A model generated the notes under the pieces. It saw only the letters and a program-made list of their open reading frames with translations, was not told the DNA's origin and did not search any database. Positions 62,393 to 64,000 of a stretch of 64,000 nt of DNA are shown here, piece by piece (the stretch's first letter is position 1; every line of letters starts with the position of its first letter). Origin of the DNA: Nocardia aurantiaca (GTDB lineage: Bacteria; Actinomycetota; Actinomycetes; Mycobacteriales; Mycobacteriaceae); NCBI RefSeq assembly GCF_009708175.1, contig NZ_WMBB01000007.1, positions 248,001-312,000 on the forward strand. Reading direction: 5' to 3'. Position numbers and translations under genes: made by a program.

Positions 62393-63616
62393 CTATGGTT
62401 TGGCCGAGGAGGTGATCGGCGTTCCGGCCGGTGTCCCGGAGTCCGGCACCCCTGCGTAATCGGGCAGCTCGATGCCGTTGATGGCGCGCTCGATCAGCTC
62501 GGGGAGCCACTCGACGTCGGGCTCGGTGCTCGGCTCGGCGCCCGGACCGGGGACGGAGCGGCTGTGCGCGTGCAACCGGCCGATCTCCTGGTTGGCCTCG
62601 ACGAACGAACGCATTCGAGCCTCGTAGCCGGCGAACCCGGCCTCCGGGTCCCACCCGGCGGTGGCCAGCTCTCCGGCCAGCAGGTAAGCGCCGACCAGGG
62701 CCAGCCCGGTGCCCTGCCCGGACATCGGCGACGAGCTGAAAGCCGCGTCCCCGAGCAGCCCCACCCGCCCGCTCGACCAGCGGTCCATCACCACCTGGGC
62801 GACCTGGTCGAGGTAGAAGTCCGGGGTGTCGTCGAGGTGCGCGAGAATGCGCGGAGTCAGCCAGCCCATGCCGGTCATCCGCTCGCGCAGCAGGCGCTTC
62901 TGGGCCGCGACGTCGCGGTAGTCGACATCGAGGTCGGCCGAGGAGAAGCAAAACATGGCCATCGCCCGGGTGGTGTCCTGGATGGGCCGCAGGCCGGCCG
63001 AGCGCCCGGACTCCTGGTAGTCGATCAGCCAGCGGTCCAGGCCGAACTCGTTGGGCACGCTGTAGAAGGCCAGCACATGCCCGAGGTGGCGGACGAACCG
63101 CTCCCGCGGCCCGAAGACCATCGCCCGCAGCGCCGAGTGCAGTCCGTCCGCCCCGACCACCAGGTCGAAGCGTCGGCGGTCGCCACCCGCGAAAGCCACG
63201 TCGACCCCGTCCGCGTCCTGAGTGAGCTCGTCGATCCGATCACCGAAGACATACTCGACACCGTCGCGGGTGTCGTCGTAGAGCACCCGGGACAGGTCCC
63301 CGCGCAGGATCTCGATCTCCGAAATGTACCCGTCGCCGCCGTCATCGTCCGCGCGATAGGTCTCCAGCACCTTCCCGTCCACGTCCACGGTGTACGCGCC
63401 CGCGGTTTCGGTGCGCGCCACTCGCACCGCCGCGTCCAGCCCCATCCGCCGGATGACCTCCTTGGCAACCCCGCGCGCATCCACCGCCTGCCCACCGGGA
63501 CGCAACTCGGGGGCCCGCTCCACCACGGTCACCTCGGCCCCCCGCCGACACAGCCAGTGGGCCAGCGCGGGCCCCGCGATACTCGCTCCCGCCACCAACA
63601 CCTTGGTACCGCTCAC
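62393..63616 (-). CDS. FAD-dependent monooxygenase (PHBH/TetX-like)
   Basis: A 407-residue class A flavoprotein monooxygenase using NAD(P)H and O2 on an aromatic or polyketide-like substrate. The FAD GxGxxG-type motif is VLVAGASIAGPALAHWL, the DG motif is LVVGADGLHSALR and the GD motif is GLLGDAAFSSSPMSGQGTG. GGGAGG stands 5 nt before GTG 63616. Relatives degrade phenolics or inactivate tetracyclines and rifamycins; specificity cannot be told. Neighbouring sequence is decayed, so no pathway is implied. Confidence 0.87.
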   Translation of the reverse strand: MSGTKVLVAGASIAGPALAHWLCRRGAEVTVVERAPELRPGGQAVDARGVAKEVIRRMGLDAAVRVARTETAGAYTVDVDGKVLETYRADDDGGDGYISEIEILRGDLSRVLYDDTRDGVEYVFGDRIDELTQDADGVDVAFAGGDRRRFDLVVGADGLHSALRAMVFGPRERFVRHLGHVLAFYSVPNEFGLDRWLIDYQESGRSAGLRPIQDTTRAMAMFCFSSADLDVDYRDVAAQKRLLRERMTGMGWLTPRILAHLDDTPDFYLDQVAQVVMDRWSSGRVGLLGDAAFSSSPMSGQGTGLALVGAYLLAGELATAGWDPEAGFAGYEARMRSFVEANQEIGRLHAHSRSVPGPGAEPSTEPDVEWLPELIERAINGIELPDYAGVPDSGTPAGTPITSSAKP

Positions 63617-64000
63617 CGCGCCTCCCGCTCACCCGGATCACTGCCCGGATCGATTGTTTCTGCTCTGGCCCACCGCTGTCGGTGTATCCAGAGGTATCGA
63701 CGACGGATCCACCCAGAATTCATCGGTGCGGCCGAGATCGTGTCCACGCTCCTGCGAACACCCTGGACAGGGACTGTCGGAGTTGAACCGACACTCCGCC
63801 TAATGGGCTGGCCACTCCGATCTCCCGGCCATCGGCATGAAGGCGCCTCCGCCCCGGATCGGCACGGCCGGTTGATCTTCGGCTGCCCCGCGCTGGCCGG
63901 TTCGGACAGCGCGATCAGCGGTATCACCGTGCGACCCGTCACGTGCGCGACCTGGGTGCGCATCAGCGCTTCGGCGACAACCAGCCCGCGCGGATCAACT
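63617..64000. other. window edge, largely non-coding
   Basis: On the minus strand an open frame enters from beyond 64000 and runs to 63613, but only about its first 45 codons (RTQVAHVTGRTVIPLIALSE and neighbours) look coding; the rest has poor codon use. It may be the end of a truncated gene. The segment 63776-63792 matches a tRNA T arm (see findings). Confidence 0.35.

Overview
This window looks like a chromosomal segment of a Nocardia-type actinobacterium (order Mycobacteriales). It has high GC with strong GC bias at third codon positions, many GTG/TTG starts, many leaderless-type promoters (a TANNNT box 6-7 nt before the start codon), an Mpa/ARC proteasomal ATPase, mycobacterial-type housekeeping genes and TIGR02677/78/80 proteins. 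The order mpa - lipoprotein - trmI - RecB-like nuclease - hisG - hisE - metH - PAC2 resembles, from memory, the Rv2115c-Rv2125 neighbourhood of Mycobacterium tuberculosis, with Nocardia-specific insertions. I saw no rRNA, complete tRNA, CRISPR array or intact transposase. All functions are read from sequence motifs and memory of families; no search was run.

Layout. 1-1347: end of a reductive pyrimidine-degradation operon (nitrilase-type beta-ureidopropionase, dihydropyrimidinase), with a palindromic operator candidate upstream. 1678-2611: SnoaL-like protein and a small secreted protein. 2695-21429: conserved core (mpa, lipoprotein, trmI, RecB-like Fe-S nuclease, hisG/hisE, carnitine acyltransferase, NDH-2, a methyltransferase/2OG-dioxygenase pair, HAD phosphatase, membrane Ser/Thr kinase, metH, PAC2 protein). 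21499-27127: accessory and regulatory genes, namely a resolvase-fold protein without the catalytic serine, an XRE-TPR regulator, a DUF2127 membrane protein, and a Tat-exported alkylsulfatase facing its TetR regulator across a clear shared operator. 27475-30019: a three-gene cassette (DUF6285-like protein, APH-like kinase, acyl-CoA dehydrogenase) resembling the 4-hydroxyacid pathway LvaABC.

30416-38009: translationally coupled jetA-jetB-jetC, a type II Wadjet (MksBEF-like SMC) plasmid-defence operon. The expected nuclease gene jetD is absent. What follows is a potentially structured non-coding segment, a 13-codon leader ORF and a four-helix membrane protein. 39792-44992: small membrane protein, metallophosphoesterase, two tandem M15 peptidases, class I fumarase. 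45298-51252: MarR regulator and a complete Rsb-type stress-signalling module (RsbR, RsbS, RsbT, RsbX-like, multidomain RsbU-like, RsbV-like) with two sequences matching the SigF/SigB-type promoter GGTTT-N15/16-GGGTA, but no sigma factor in the window.

51325-57849: F420-type LLM oxidoreductase, FchA-like cyclohydrolase, L,D-transpeptidase, a FolD-like protein lacking the catalytic lysine, YdcF-like secreted protein, PrmC-like methyltransferase, HAD hydrolase. 58010-61759: an SPFH/zinc-ribbon/membrane-protein operon equivalent to Bacillus ydjI-ydjG-ydjH but without pspA, in which both large proteins carry repeated PPPLP motifs and one carries a GYF-like domain. 61924-64000: a frameshifted esterase relic, a FAD monooxygenase and a poorly coding window edge with a tRNA T-arm-like sequence.

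Most notable: the JetD-less Wadjet operon, the YdjGHI-like operon with a possible internal GYF/proline interaction, the LvaABC-like cassette, and the Rsb module with its promoters.
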